Positions 24,839 to 33,812 of a stretch of DNA of 64,000 bases are shown piece by piece. Source of the DNA: Stenotrophomonas bentonitica (GTDB lineage: Bacteria; Pseudomonadota; Gammaproteobacteria; Xanthomonadales; Xanthomonadaceae); assembly GCF_013185915.1 (NCBI RefSeq), contig NZ_JAAZUH010000003.1, positions 124,001 to 188,000 of the forward strand. The letters are read 5' to 3'. The notes beneath the pieces were generated by a model. The model ran no database searches. It was not told the DNA's origin and saw only the letters and a list, made by a program, of their open reading frames with translations. Each line of letters opens with the position of its first letter. The stretch's first letter is position 1. The position numbers were made by a program, and so were the translations under genes.

Positions 24839-27034
24839 TCAGCGCTTCGGCCGGGCCGGGAACGGCTCCATCGCGCGGAAGCGGTTGCTGTATTCGTCGG
24901 TCAGGTTCCGCGACTCCTGCGCGTTGCGCACGATGGTCGGGGTGAGCAGCACGATCACCTCCGAACGCCCGGTGAGCTGGGTCTTCTTGCCAAACAGCGC
25001 GCCCAGTATCGGGATCCGGCTCAGCCCCGGCACCCCGTCGGCGCCGGTTTCGTCGTTGTTGGTGATCAGGCCGGCCAGCATGATGGTGTCGCCGCTCTGT
25101 ACCGCCGCTTCGGTGGAGATCTTGCGGGTGTTGATCGGCGGGTTGCAGGTGGTGCGGGTCGGGTCGCAGCCGCTGGGGATCGCACCGGCCGAACTGACTT
25201 CCTGCACGATGTCCAGGAACACCACGCCGTCGCGGGTGATGCGCGGGCGCACCTTGAGGATCACGCCGGTGTCCAGGTACTGGACCTGGCTGTAGGTGTT
25301 GTCGCCGCCGACGCCGGTGTTGACCGACACCGAGTTGATCGGGATCTGGGTGCCCACGTTGAGCGTGGCTTCGGCATTGTTGCGCACGAAGATCGACGGG
25401 GTCTGCAGCAGGCGCAGGTTGCTGACCTTGTCCAGCGCGGTCACCACCGCTGCCGCGTTCTTGCCGAGGAACGTCCAGCCGAGGCCACCGTCGCCGACCC
25501 GGCCGGAAATGCTGCCCCAGATCGAGCGGCCGAGCGCGCTGGGCAGGTCGATGCCGCTTTCGGTCTTGCCGGTCTGCACCGCCTGTTCGAAGAACCAGTT
25601 CACGCCGTAGCTGAGGTCGCCGGTCAGCGCCACTTCGGCCACCTGCGCTTCGATATGTACCTGCATCGGCATCACGTCGAGCTTCTCGATCACCTCGCGG
25701 ATCGACCGCCAGGCCTGCGGGGTGGAGCGCACCAACAGCGTGTTGGTTTCCTCGACCGCGGAAACGCCGACCGAATCGCCCTGCACTTCCAGGTTGAAGC
25801 TGGCGTTGCCGGACTGGCGCTGCGGCAGGCTCATGGTGCCGTCGCCCATGCCGCCGGTGCGGTTGGTGCCGCCGGTGCTGCCGGTGTTGAGGCTGGTGCC
25901 GCCGGTGCCGTCGTTGCTGCTCAGGTTCTGGATGTTCGCGCCCGGCGCCAGCGAGGTGTCCAAGCTCCGCCCCCCGCGTCCATTCTCGCTGGCGAAGGCT
26001 TCGGCCAGGCGTTCGGCCAGGTCCTTGGCCTTGATGTAGCGCAGTTCATAGGAGAACAGCCGCGCACTGCCACCGGCGGTGTCGATGCGCTCCAGCCACT
26101 GCTGGATCTGGTCCAGGTAGCGCGCCTGCGGGGTGATCACCAGCACCGCATTGGCGTTCTCCAGCGGCAGGAAGCGGAACATGCCGGCGCTGGGGGTCTT
26201 GCTCTCCTCACCGAACACTTTTTCGAGGTCGGCAGCCACCTGTTCGGCCTTGCCGGTCTGGATCGGGAACACGCCCACCGACATGCCCGACAGCCAGTCC
26301 ACGTCGAAGATCTCGACCGTGCGCAGGTAGTTCTCAAGTTCCGCGCGGGTGCCGCCCAAGGTGATCACGTTGCGGCCGCCGTCGACGTTGACGATGGCGT
26401 TGGGCCGCGCGTACGGCTCCAGCACCTTCTTCATTTCGGTGGCCGAGATGTACTGCAGCGGCACCACCCGCACTTCGAAGCCGCGCGCGTTGGCCGCCGG
26501 TGCGGTGCTCGGCGCCACGGTGCCGGCCAACGCCTGGTCGGCGGCCACGATGTTGTAGCGGCCGCCGCTGTAGACCATGCGCGCGTTGTTCCAACCCAGC
26601 ACCATTTCCAGCAGGTTCAGCGCCTGCGCCGAAGACACCGGCTTGGGCGTGGCCAGGGTCACGGTGCCCTGCACGCCGGGGGCGATCACGTAGTTCTGGC
26701 CGAGCATGTCGCCCAGGATCGCCTTGACCACCGCGTGCACCGACTCGCCTTCGAAGTTGAAGGTGGCGGTGCCGGTGCTGGCCTGCGACAACGCCGGCGA
26801 CGGTGCCGCCGCCGCGCTGCGGTTGATCATGGTGCCGCTGCCACGGCGGATCACCGGCTGCGGGGCGCCGTCGCCCAGCGGCTGCGCGTCCACGCCGTCA
26901 CGCGAACCGTCGCCGGCCACGACCTGGTGCTTGCCGGTGAGGATCGCATTGCGCTGCACTTCGGGGGCAGGCACGGAAGCGCAGCCTGCAAGCAGGGCGA
27001 CGGCGAACGACAGGGAGAAAAGACGCAATGTCAT
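24839..27034 (-). CDS. gspD: GspD / XpsD, type II secretion secretin (lipoprotein)
   Basis: Outer-membrane channel of 731 residues through which folded exoproteins leave. It has a lipoprotein signal (MTLRLFSLSFAVALLAGC, Cys18) and N0-N3 modules from about 90 to 480 (ATFNFEGESVHAVVKAIL, FEVRVVPLQYISATEMKKVL). The secretin core follows with VPGLSRIPILGALFG and SEVIVLLTPTIVRN. A Gly/Asn/Thr-rich linker (SSNDGTGGTSLNTGSTGG) interrupts N3. The lipidated secretin is a trait of XpsD and may make a separate pilotin dispensable. It is the last gene of the operon, as in Xanthomonas. Confidence 0.96.
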   Translation of the reverse strand: MTLRLFSLSFAVALLAGCASVPAPEVQRNAILTGKHQVVAGDGSRDGVDAQPLGDGAPQPVIRRGSGTMINRSAAAAPSPALSQASTGTATFNFEGESVHAVVKAILGDMLGQNYVIAPGVQGTVTLATPKPVSSAQALNLLEMVLGWNNARMVYSGGRYNIVAADQALAGTVAPSTAPAANARGFEVRVVPLQYISATEMKKVLEPYARPNAIVNVDGGRNVITLGGTRAELENYLRTVEIFDVDWLSGMSVGVFPIQTGKAEQVAADLEKVFGEESKTPSAGMFRFLPLENANAVLVITPQARYLDQIQQWLERIDTAGGSARLFSYELRYIKAKDLAERLAEAFASENGRGGRSLDTSLAPGANIQNLSSNDGTGGTSLNTGSTGGTNRTGGMGDGTMSLPQRQSGNASFNLEVQGDSVGVSAVEETNTLLVRSTPQAWRSIREVIEKLDVMPMQVHIEAQVAEVALTGDLSYGVNWFFEQAVQTGKTESGIDLPSALGRSIWGSISGRVGDGGLGWTFLGKNAAAVVTALDKVSNLRLLQTPSIFVRNNAEATLNVGTQIPINSVSVNTGVGGDNTYSQVQYLDTGVILKVRPRITRDGVVFLDIVQEVSSAGAIPSGCDPTRTTCNPPINTRKISTEAAVQSGDTIMLAGLITNNDETGADGVPGLSRIPILGALFGKKTQLTGRSEVIVLLTPTIVRNAQESRNLTDEYSNRFRAMEPFPARPKR

Positions 27035-27043
27035 GCTTTCACT

Positions 27044-27859
27044 CTATTTGGTTTGGCCGGAGCCGCCTGACGGCGGCTGCTGCGACTGTTGCTGTTGCTG
27101 CAATTGCTGGCGGCGCGCCTGGATGCGGGCGCGGATGGCTTGCATCTGTTGTTCGCTGGGTCCCTGCGCGGGAGGCTGTGCGTTCGGTGTCTGCGTCGCG
27201 GCAGCGGCGGCCGCCGCCGCGTTCGCGGCTGCATTGGCGGCGGCTTCGGCGGCCTGCGCGGACGCCGATGGCACGCGCGGCGGCGGGCTGGAGGGCGGAG
27301 GCGGCGGCTGGCGAACGGCGTTGCCCTGCCCTGCGGCTGCGGCCGTGCCCAGCACGGTCGGCGGCTCGCCGCCCTGGCCGCTGAAGGTCACCAGCTCCAG
27401 CGTCTGCGTGCCACCCGGTCCGTTCACGGTGGCACTGCGCGGCTCCAACGCCACCAGCTGCCAGCCGTTCACCGCCTCGCCATTGAGGCGCAGGCGCAGC
27501 GACTGCTTCTGGTCGGTGGTGAGGATGGCCATGCCGAATTCGGAAGTCAGCAGCACGCCGGTCAGGGTGACCGCGCTGGACGTACTTCCGGCATCACTGC
27601 CACCGAGCAGGTACGGCCGTGGCTTGCGGTCTTCGGCAAACAGCGGGCGCGCGCCGATGGCGGCGTAGGACTCGGCCGAGGCCAGCCGTTCCGGCGCGGC
27701 CGGCGCCAAGGTGGGCAACGCCGGCGGCACGCGGTCGCCGGCGTCCGGCGGCGCAATGCGCCCGCCCACGCCGAACAGCGTGGCGATCCAGATCGCGGCG
27801 GCCCAGGCGACCACGCCGCCGAGCCACCAGCTGCGCAGGGAGGCCAGTTCAATCTTCAA
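27044..27859 (-). CDS. xpsN: GspC/XpsN-type secretion protein N
   Basis: Bitopic inner-membrane protein of 271 residues that links inner-membrane platform and secretin. One membrane helix at residues 12-30 (WLGGVVAWAAAIWIATLFGV) is followed by a Pro-rich linker. A GspC homology-region-like domain (about 60-165) has SAVTLTGVLLTSEFGMAIL and RLRLNGEAVNGWQLVAL. The C-terminus is low complexity: a Pro run, an Ala run (AAEAAANAAANAAAAAAAA), then Gln/Arg-rich sequence. No PDZ domain is seen. It overlaps gspM by 11 bp. Confidence 0.88.
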   Translation of the reverse strand: MKIELASLRSWWLGGVVAWAAAIWIATLFGVGGRIAPPDAGDRVPPALPTLAPAAPERLASAESYAAIGARPLFAEDRKPRPYLLGGSDAGSTSSAVTLTGVLLTSEFGMAILTTDQKQSLRLRLNGEAVNGWQLVALEPRSATVNGPGGTQTLELVTFSGQGGEPPTVLGTAAAAGQGNAVRQPPPPPSSPPPRVPSASAQAAEAAANAAANAAAAAAAATQTPNAQPPAQGPSEQQMQAIRARIQARRQQLQQQQQSQQPPSGGSGQTK

Positions 27860-28580
27860 TGATCGTGCCCTCGTCTACCGGTTGCGCAACGCCCGGGTCG
27901 GTCGGTGCGGCCATCGCCGAGCCTACCGGTTCCAGCCCGGCCGGGGCCGGATCGGGCGCCGCCGCAGCCGGAGCAGCCATCGCCTCGGTGCCGGCACCGG
28001 GCTTGAGGTAGCCGACCAGCTCGAACGACACGTCCAGGCCGGTGCCGCTTTCATTCGGCGAGGCCTGGAAGCGCTGCGCCAGCAGGTTGAGGTTGCCCAC
28101 GAACAGGCGCGGGCTGCCGGTTTCCAGCGTGTGCAGCACCGCCGCCATTTCCGGCACGCCACAGCGCAGCCGGACCTGCAGCGCCACGCGCGGGAACTGC
28201 GCGTCGCGCGCGGTGTCGGTCAGCGGCGAGCGGTTGCTTATGGTGCAGCTGCGGTTGCCCGGGCTGGCCGAGGCGACCGCGTCCTGCAGGCGGCTGGACA
28301 GTGCGGCTGCGGCCGATTCCGCGGTGGGCTCGCGCAGGAAGCCGGGACGCCCCTGCAGCGCCGCTTCCACTTCCTGGAGGCGCTGTTGCACCTGGCCGCG
28401 CTGCTCCAGCTGCGCCAGCACGCGCTGTTCGCGCTCCTGCGTTTCGGCGATGTCGCGGTTGATGTCCAGTAGCGGGCGGGTGAACCACGGGTGCACCAGC
28501 AGCAGGTAGGCCAGCGCCAGCGCGGCCAGCAGCAGGCCCAGCGCCAGCCAGCGGTCACGGCGTGTCGGCGGCATTGCCAT
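27849..28580 (-). CDS. gspM: GspM / XpsM, type II secretion inner-membrane protein
   Basis: Assembly-platform protein of 243 residues that partners GspL. A cytoplasmic start (MAMPPTRRDRW) is followed by a membrane helix at 12-31 (LALGLLLAALALAYLLLVH), a coiled-coil-prone stretch (INRDIAETQEREQRVLAQLE), and a ferredoxin-like periplasmic domain. The ATG at 28580 is chosen because a perfect SD (GGAGGT) lies 5 bases upstream; the frame is open further. It overlaps gspL by 26 bp. Confidence 0.88.
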   Translation of the reverse strand: MAMPPTRRDRWLALGLLLAALALAYLLLVHPWFTRPLLDINRDIAETQEREQRVLAQLEQRGQVQQRLQEVEAALQGRPGFLREPTAESAAAALSSRLQDAVASASPGNRSCTISNRSPLTDTARDAQFPRVALQVRLRCGVPEMAAVLHTLETGSPRLFVGNLNLLAQRFQASPNESGTGLDVSFELVGYLKPGAGTEAMAAPAAAAPDPAPAGLEPVGSAMAAPTDPGVAQPVDEGTIIED

Positions 28581-29727
28581 CGGCAACCTCCGGGGCGGGC
28601 GTGGCAGCGGCCGGTGCGGTCGGGGCCGGTGCGCCGGGCAACGGCTGCAGTTCGGCGGTGAGGGTGAAGCGGTCGCGGCCACCGGCGCCACCGTCGGCCT
28701 GCAGCACGCCGGTCAGGTTGACCTTGCGCCACAACGGCGAGTCCTGCAGCAGCGGCACCAGCTGCGAGGCTTCGCGGCTGAGGCCGATCAGCTGCAGGGT
28801 GTTGCCTTCCACCGACAGCTTTTCCAGATAGGTGCCGTCGGGCAGCAGGCGGGTGAGTTCGTTCCACAGCTCCACGGTGCTGGCGTGCTCGCTGCGCTTG
28901 GCTTCCAGGAACGCGGCGCCGTCGACCAGCTCCTGCAGCTGCTGGCGTTGCGCGGCCACGCGGCGGGCATCGCGCGCGGAGGCGTCGACCTGCTCACGCA
29001 GGCGCTCGGCGGCGGCCTGGCGGTTGTCCAGCAGCTGGGTCGCGGCCAGCGCCAGCAGCACCACGGCGGCGCAGCCGAGCAGCACGTTCCAGCGCCGCAT
29101 CGGGTCGCGGGTGAGCTGGCGCTGGGTCGCCGGCAGCAGGTTCACCCCGAGCGGCTGGCCGTGGCCATCGTCGGCATCCACCCCGGCCAGCTGCTGCGCC
29201 CAGGTGCCGGCCTGCTGCGACCACTGCTCCAGCGCCTGGCGCGGAATCACCACCAGCTCCACCTGCAGCTGGCCGTCGGGCAGCGTGCCCAGTTCGCGCA
29301 CGTCGTAATGCACCTGGCTGGCTTCAAACGGGGTCTGCCGGTCGATCTCGAAACCGACCACGTCGCGCAGGCGCGGCGCGGCCGCGGCCGGCAGGCGCAG
29401 CGGGCGGCGCAGCACCGCAGAGGCCGGCAATACCCAGTGCCGGGGCAGTCCGCGCAGGCGCGCGTCGAGCGCCCGCTCCAGATCCGCGGGCGCGGTCGGC
29501 CACGGCAGTTCGGCCACGGCCTGGACCTGCTCGGCGGTGTCGCGGCGCAGCACCAGCTGCTCGGCATGCCGCGACAGCAGCAGCCGCGACTGCGACCAGC
29601 CCATGGCCCACTGCCAGCGCAGCGGCAACCAGGCCAGCAGCGAACGCCGCCACCAGCGCAGGCCATTGCCCACGCCGGGCGCGAGCCGTCCCCGTGCCTG
29701 CTCCAGACTGTCCCGCCATACCGTCAT
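28555..29727 (-). CDS. gspL: GspL / XpsL, type II secretion platform protein (PilN-like C-terminus)
   Basis: Protein of 390 residues that recruits the ATPase GspE to the membrane. The cytoplasmic actin-like part covers about 1-220 (LLLSRHAEQLVLRR, VVGFEIDRQTPFEASQVHYDVREL). A single membrane helix follows at about 222-241 (WNVLLGCAAVVLLALAAT). A PilN-like periplasmic domain with coiled coil (RLREQVDASARDARRV) comes next, ending in a Pro/Ala tail. It overlaps gspK by 4 bp. Confidence 0.9.
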   Translation of the reverse strand: MTVWRDSLEQARGRLAPGVGNGLRWWRRSLLAWLPLRWQWAMGWSQSRLLLSRHAEQLVLRRDTAEQVQAVAELPWPTAPADLERALDARLRGLPRHWVLPASAVLRRPLRLPAAAAPRLRDVVGFEIDRQTPFEASQVHYDVRELGTLPDGQLQVELVVIPRQALEQWSQQAGTWAQQLAGVDADDGHGQPLGVNLLPATQRQLTRDPMRRWNVLLGCAAVVLLALAATQLLDNRQAAAERLREQVDASARDARRVAAQRQQLQELVDGAAFLEAKRSEHASTVELWNELTRLLPDGTYLEKLSVEGNTLQLIGLSREASQLVPLLQDSPLWRKVNLTGVLQADGGAGGRDRFTLTAELQPLPGAPAPTAPAAATPAPEVADGNAADTP

Positions 29728-30584
29728 CGAGCTGCCATTCCCTGCTCCCAGCGAAGTACCGTATAAGTCGTTCCCGGCGTGCCCGCCGTGCCCATGCGCA
29801 CCACCGCGCGCAGCACCGAGACCCGGCCGCTCGGGTCCGTCGCGCGGCTCTCGATACTATAGGTGCCGCTGCCACTGGCAAGCGCGCCGGTCACGTTTTC
29901 GTCGCTCGCCGCCGCGTTGCGTTCGCGTTCGGCCAGAAGCGGCTCGGCGTCCAACCCGAGCGCGGTCAGCACCGGCCCGGCCGCGAAACGGGGATCCGGA
30001 CGCGACTGCCGACTGTACAGGCTCAGCATCGGTTCCATCCGTTCATACAGGTCCGGATCCATCCCCAGCACCCGCTGCAGTTCGCCCAGGGTCTCGAAGC
30101 GCCCGTTGCGCGCGCCATACGGCAGGCCGGCGGCCTGGTAGTCGGCCGTTTCGGCGCCGCCGCCGGGTTGCTTGAGGTTGTCGGGATCGCGCCAGTCCGC
30201 AATCGCGCCAGCCAGCTGCTGGGCCCGCCCGGGTTCCACGTCCAGCGCGCGCAGGAAACCGCCGAGCAGGGCGGTGTCGGCCAGGTTGAGATTGATCTTG
30301 CCGTTCTCGTCGACCACCCGCAGGTCGATGCGGCGGCCATCGAATTCCCAGCGGTACCGGCGGCCGTCGGCCTGCCAGGACGGCTGCAGTGCGGAGGGCT
30401 GCATGCGGAACAGCGCGTATTCCAGTCCGGCGCGCGCATATTCCTGGCCGATCGCATCGTCGCCGATCACCCGCTGCTGCAGGTGCTCGATGCGCGCGCT
30501 GAGCGCGAACGCACCGACCACTGCGGTGAGCAGCGCGATCAGCCACAGCACCAGCACCAGTGCGGCCCCGCGTGCGTGCCTCAT
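29724..30584 (-). CDS. gspK: GspK / XpsK, minor pseudopilin
   Basis: Large minor pseudopilin of 286 residues that caps the pseudopilus tip with GspI and GspJ. The start MRHARGAALVLVLWLIALLT has a prepilin-like site (RG^AALVLVLW) but lacks the usual Glu at +5, as expected for GspK. The body contains GLEYALFRMQ and the alpha-domain helix-hairpin region ADWRDPDNLKQPGGG, near which GspK proteins bind calcium. The ATG overlaps the gspJ stop (ATGA). Confidence 0.93.
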   Translation of the reverse strand: MRHARGAALVLVLWLIALLTAVVGAFALSARIEHLQQRVIGDDAIGQEYARAGLEYALFRMQPSALQPSWQADGRRYRWEFDGRRIDLRVVDENGKINLNLADTALLGGFLRALDVEPGRAQQLAGAIADWRDPDNLKQPGGGAETADYQAAGLPYGARNGRFETLGELQRVLGMDPDLYERMEPMLSLYSRQSRPDPRFAAGPVLTALGLDAEPLLAERERNAAASDENVTGALASGSGTYSIESRATDPSGRVSVLRAVVRMGTAGTPGTTYTVLRWEQGMAAR

Positions 30585-31213
30585 CGGCGTGCCTCGCGCG
30601 CCTGCGACAGCGCGGCGACCATCGGCGGCCACGCCGGTCCCTGCAGCGGCACGATGCGGACTTCGACCAGCAGCGGCAAGCGCCGGGTGTCGTCCCACTG
30701 GCTCTGCCATTCGCCGAGCTGGCCGCTCTGCGGGTCGATGCCGCGGTAGCGGAACGCCACCTCGCGCAGGGCGTCGGCCAGCATTTCCGGCGGGCGCGGC
30801 GGCGTTTCGGCGATGCGCTCGCCGTTCTGCACCAGGGTCAGCGCCACGTCCAGGCGCAGGTCGTTGCCGTTGCGGTTGACCTGCAGTTCATGCACGTACG
30901 ACCCGCCGCGGCCGAGGTAACCGGGCAGTTCGGACACGAACAGCATGTGCTGCGGTTCGCCGAGGAAGTACAGCGGCTCGCGGGTAGGATCGGGCGGCTC
31001 GGCGGCGGTCGGCAGGGCCATGCTCAGGCGCCGCCGCAGGAAGCCTTCCACCGCGCGCATGCGCTCGTTCTGCGCCGCCACGCGCTCGCCGCGCTGGGCG
31101 ATGTTCATCGCCGAGCGCACGGTGGCGAACGCCAGCGCCAGCCCGCCGACCAGCAGCACCGTGGCCAGCAGCACTTCGATCAGGGTGAAGCCACGCGCGG
31201 TGCGGCGGTTCAT
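30581..31213 (-). CDS. gspJ: GspJ / XpsJ, minor pseudopilin
   Basis: Minor pseudopilin of 210 residues. The prepilin signal is MNRRTARG^FTLIEVLLATVLL with Glu at +5. A 20-residue hydrophobic helix and a beta-rich domain (PLYFLGEPQHMLFVSELPG, LTLVQNGERI) follow. The signal would be processed by the prepilin peptidase, which is not in this window. It overlaps gspI and gspK by 4 bp each. Confidence 0.94.
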   Translation of the reverse strand: MNRRTARGFTLIEVLLATVLLVGGLALAFATVRSAMNIAQRGERVAAQNERMRAVEGFLRRRLSMALPTAAEPPDPTREPLYFLGEPQHMLFVSELPGYLGRGGSYVHELQVNRNGNDLRLDVALTLVQNGERIAETPPRPPEMLADALREVAFRYRGIDPQSGQLGEWQSQWDDTRRLPLLVEVRIVPLQGPAWPPMVAALSQAREARR

Positions 31214-31632
31214 CGCGCTGCTTCCGGCGAGTTGGGCAGCAGCCGCAGCGACCGCCATTGCAGGCGCTCGCCATTGCCCTCGCCCCAGCGCACCTGCAGG
31301 GTCAGCTGGGCCAGGGTGGGACCGGTGGCGATGCTGGCCGCAGCCGGTTGCAGTGTATCCACGCGCGGGTCGACATACGGTTCGACCTGCAGGTCCCAGC
31401 GGTAACGTCCGTCTTCCCAGTCGCCCTGCGTGCGCCCCACCTGCAGCGGTGCCTCGATCCCGGTCGCAGCCAGCAGCGACTGCGCATGCAGGGTCGCGCG
31501 GGTGCGCAGGTCGGCGCCGTGCACCTGGCGCGCCGCGCCGGACAGACTGCCCAGCAGCAGGGTCAGCGCCAGCGCCAGCAGCGCGAAGGCGACGATCACT
31601 TCCAGCAGCGAATAGCCGCGCTGTCGTTTCAT
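31210..31632 (-). CDS. gspI: GspI / XpsI, minor pseudopilin
   Basis: Minor pseudopilin of 140 residues. The signal is MKRQRG^YSLLEVIVAFALLAL with Glu at +5, followed by a small domain (TLHAQSLLAATGIEAPLQVG). GspI nucleates the tip complex with J and K. The ATG overlaps the gspH stop by 4 bp; upstream open frame is not family-like. Confidence 0.94.
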   Translation of the reverse strand: MKRQRGYSLLEVIVAFALLALALTLLLGSLSGAARQVHGADLRTRATLHAQSLLAATGIEAPLQVGRTQGDWEDGRYRWDLQVEPYVDPRVDTLQPAAASIATGPTLAQLTLQVRWGEGNGERLQWRSLRLLPNSPEAAR

Positions 31633-32138
31633 TGCGCACCCCGCACCGGCCCGGAGCGCACTTCGCCGGTGATCCAGGCCACGTCGATGCGCCACAGCGC
31701 GTCGCGCACGCCCAGTTCGATGGTGCCGCCGCTGGAGCCGCCGTCCGGATGGAACGCGATGCCGCCCTTGCCGCTGGCCACGCCGGCGACCTGGCCGGCG
31801 CCGCGGAAGTGCACCTCGATGGCGGCCGGCAGGCTGCCATGGCGCCCGTTGGCCGCTTCCCAGGTGCGCGCCTGCGGGTCGATCAGGAAGCGTTGGCGCT
31901 CACCGGTGGCAATGGCCTGGGTGCGCGTGTAGCGCAGCTGGCTGGCGATCTCCTTGCCCGCATTGCGCAGGCGCATGCCGTCGATGCCACCGTTCATGGC
32001 GGTGGCGGTGACCGCACCGATGATCGCGATCAGCGCCACCACCAGCAGCATCTCCAGCAGCGAAACGCCGCGCACGGCCCGGCGTCGCGGCGCGGCGCGC
32101 CACAGCCGGGTGCTGCACGGTGCTGCGGACGATGCCAA
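31629..32138 (-). CDS. gspH: GspH / XpsH, minor pseudopilin
   Basis: Minor pseudopilin of 169 residues that links tip and shaft. The signal reads RRRAVRG^VSLLEMLLVVALI, with Glu at +5. The body has the type IV pilin pattern GMRLRNAGKEIASQLRYTRTQAIATGE and FHPDGGSSGG. The longest frame starts at a TTG (32138), 6 bases after the gspG stop. A GTG just before the cleavage site would leave too short a leader, so TTG is preferred but not certain. Confidence 0.9.
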   Translation of the reverse strand: MASSAAPCSTRLWRAAPRRRAVRGVSLLEMLLVVALIAIIGAVTATAMNGGIDGMRLRNAGKEIASQLRYTRTQAIATGERQRFLIDPQARTWEAANGRHGSLPAAIEVHFRGAGQVAGVASGKGGIAFHPDGGSSGGTIELGVRDALWRIDVAWITGEVRSGPVRGAQ

Positions 32139-32144
32139 GCCTGA

Positions 32145-32579
32145 TTACTCGTACTTGATGTCCGCGTCGTAGCTGCTGCCACCAACCTTGCCGTCCTTGC
32201 CCAGGCTGATCAGGTCGAACGGCTGGCCTTCGCCGGGTGCGCGGTATTCCAGCGCATTGCCCCACGGGTCGTTGAGTTCGGCCGGCTTGGCGTACGGGCC
32301 CAGCCAGCCGCTGCTGCCACCGGGCTGGGTGACCAGGTCGTCGAGCTTGGCCGGCAGCTTGCCGGTGTCGAGCTGGTAGTTCTCGATCTTGCCGGCCATG
32401 GTCTGTACCTGCGACTTGGCGATGTTGGCCTTGCCGCGATCGGCACCGCCAAGCACGCGGCTGCCGACCAGGGTCAGCACCGCGCCGATCAGCACGATGA
32501 CGATGATGATTTCCAGCAGGCTCATGCCCGACTGGTTGCGCGGCGAGGCGAATTGCGAACGGGTGCGACGGTGGATCAT
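32145..32579 (-). CDS. gspG: GspG / XpsG, major pseudopilin
   Basis: Major pseudopilin of 144 residues that builds the pseudopilus. The signal is RNQSG^MSLLEIIIVIVLIG with Glu at +5. The conserved C-terminal part has DTGKLPAKLDDLVTQPGG, GPYAKPAELNDPWGN and a final calcium-site region (FDLISLGKDGKVGG). The 17-residue leader is longer than usual but typical of XpsG. It starts 10 bp after gspF. Confidence 0.97.
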   Translation of the reverse strand: MIHRRTRSQFASPRNQSGMSLLEIIIVIVLIGAVLTLVGSRVLGGADRGKANIAKSQVQTMAGKIENYQLDTGKLPAKLDDLVTQPGGSSGWLGPYAKPAELNDPWGNALEYRAPGEGQPFDLISLGKDGKVGGSSYDADIKYE

Positions 32580-32589
32580 GGAAGCTCCT

Positions 32590-33810
32590 TCAGCCTATGG
32601 CATTGGTGAGGTCGTACAACGGCACCAGCACGGCGACGATCACCAGGCCGACCACCGAGGCCAGCACCAGGGTGATCACCGGCACCAGCGCCGACAGCAG
32701 GCGGTCGATGGCGCGTGCGGTTTCCTGTTCGAAGGTGTCGGCGGTCTTGAGCAGCATGACATCCAGCGCGCCTGATTCCTCGCCCACCTGGATCATCTGC
32801 AGCGCCAGCCGCGGGAAGCGCTTGCCACGCGCGAGCGCGGCGGACAGGCCGTTGCCGTTCTTGACTTCGTCGCTGGCGACATCGACATCGGCGGCCAGCG
32901 CGCGGTTGCCCAGCACGTTGCGCGCGATGCCCAGGCCCGACAGCAGCGGCACGCCATTGCGCAGCAGCGTGCCCAGGGTGCGTGCCAGGCGCGCGGTTTC
33001 CAGCTTGGCGATCAGCCCGCCGATGCCGCGGCGTTGCAACAGCCAGCCATCCAGCGCCAGCCGCGCGGCGGGCTGGCGCAGTTTGCGCTCGACCACCAGC
33101 AGCGCCAGCGCCGGCACCACGATCATCGCCAGCCAACCTTCGCGCACCACCAGCCCGGCGTTGAGCACCCACTGGGTGAACCACGGCAGCGCCACGTCCA
33201 GGCTTTCGTACATCAGCGCGAACTGCGGCACCACGTAACCGAGCAGGAACAGCAGCGCGCCGCCAACCACCGCCAGCAGGATCGCCGGGTAGATCAGCGC
33301 GTTGATCACGCGGCCCTTCAGTTCCTGGCTGCGCTCCAGGTAGTCGGCCAGCCGCTGCAGGGTGTCGTGCAGGCTGCCACCGGCTTCGCCGGCGCGCACC
33401 ATGTTGATGTACAGCCGCGAGAACAATCCGTGCTGGCGTTCCAGCGCGGTGGACAGCGCAGCACCGCCGCGCACCACGTCGCGGATGTCGGTGATGACCC
33501 GGCGGCTGCGTTCGTCTTCGGGCAGTTCCAGCAGGATGCTGAGCGCGCGGTCCAGCGGCTGTCCGGCGCCGAGCAGGGTCGCCAGCTGCTGGGTGAACTG
33601 GACCAGCGCGGCGCCGTCGAACGGCTTGCGCCGCAGCAGCGCGGTCCACGAGGTACTGCCCGCCCCGCCTTCGCCGGCCAGGCGCGCTTCCATCGGAAGA
33701 TGCCCCTGGTCCTGCAGCTTCGCGGCGACATCGGCTTCGCTGGCGGCGTCCATCTGGCCGTCGAACAGCTCACCGTGCGCGTTGAGGGCCTTGTAGCGGT
33801 ACTGCGGCAT
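32590..33810 (-). CDS. gspF: GspF / XpsF, inner-membrane platform protein
   Basis: Polytopic core of the assembly platform, 406 residues. An N-terminal domain (MPQYRYKALNAHGELFDGQM) precedes two repeated T2SF helical domains, about 70-195 and 275-395. Membrane helices lie near 170-190, 220-240 and 375-400 (VVGLVIVAVLVPLYD). The motif GLSAALARGKRFPRLALQMIQVGEESGAL is recognisable by its GEESGAL end. It begins 2 bp after the gspE stop. Confidence 0.96.
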   Translation of the reverse strand: MPQYRYKALNAHGELFDGQMDAASEADVAAKLQDQGHLPMEARLAGEGGAGSTSWTALLRRKPFDGAALVQFTQQLATLLGAGQPLDRALSILLELPEDERSRRVITDIRDVVRGGAALSTALERQHGLFSRLYINMVRAGEAGGSLHDTLQRLADYLERSQELKGRVINALIYPAILLAVVGGALLFLLGYVVPQFALMYESLDVALPWFTQWVLNAGLVVREGWLAMIVVPALALLVVERKLRQPAARLALDGWLLQRRGIGGLIAKLETARLARTLGTLLRNGVPLLSGLGIARNVLGNRALAADVDVASDEVKNGNGLSAALARGKRFPRLALQMIQVGEESGALDVMLLKTADTFEQETARAIDRLLSALVPVITLVLASVVGLVIVAVLVPLYDLTNAIG

Positions 33811-33812
33811 GC

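Noticed and set aside
23984..27070. Open frame of 1028 codons opposite gspD and a glycosyltransferase gene
   Set aside because: It crosses several real genes on the other strand and has no recognisable domain.
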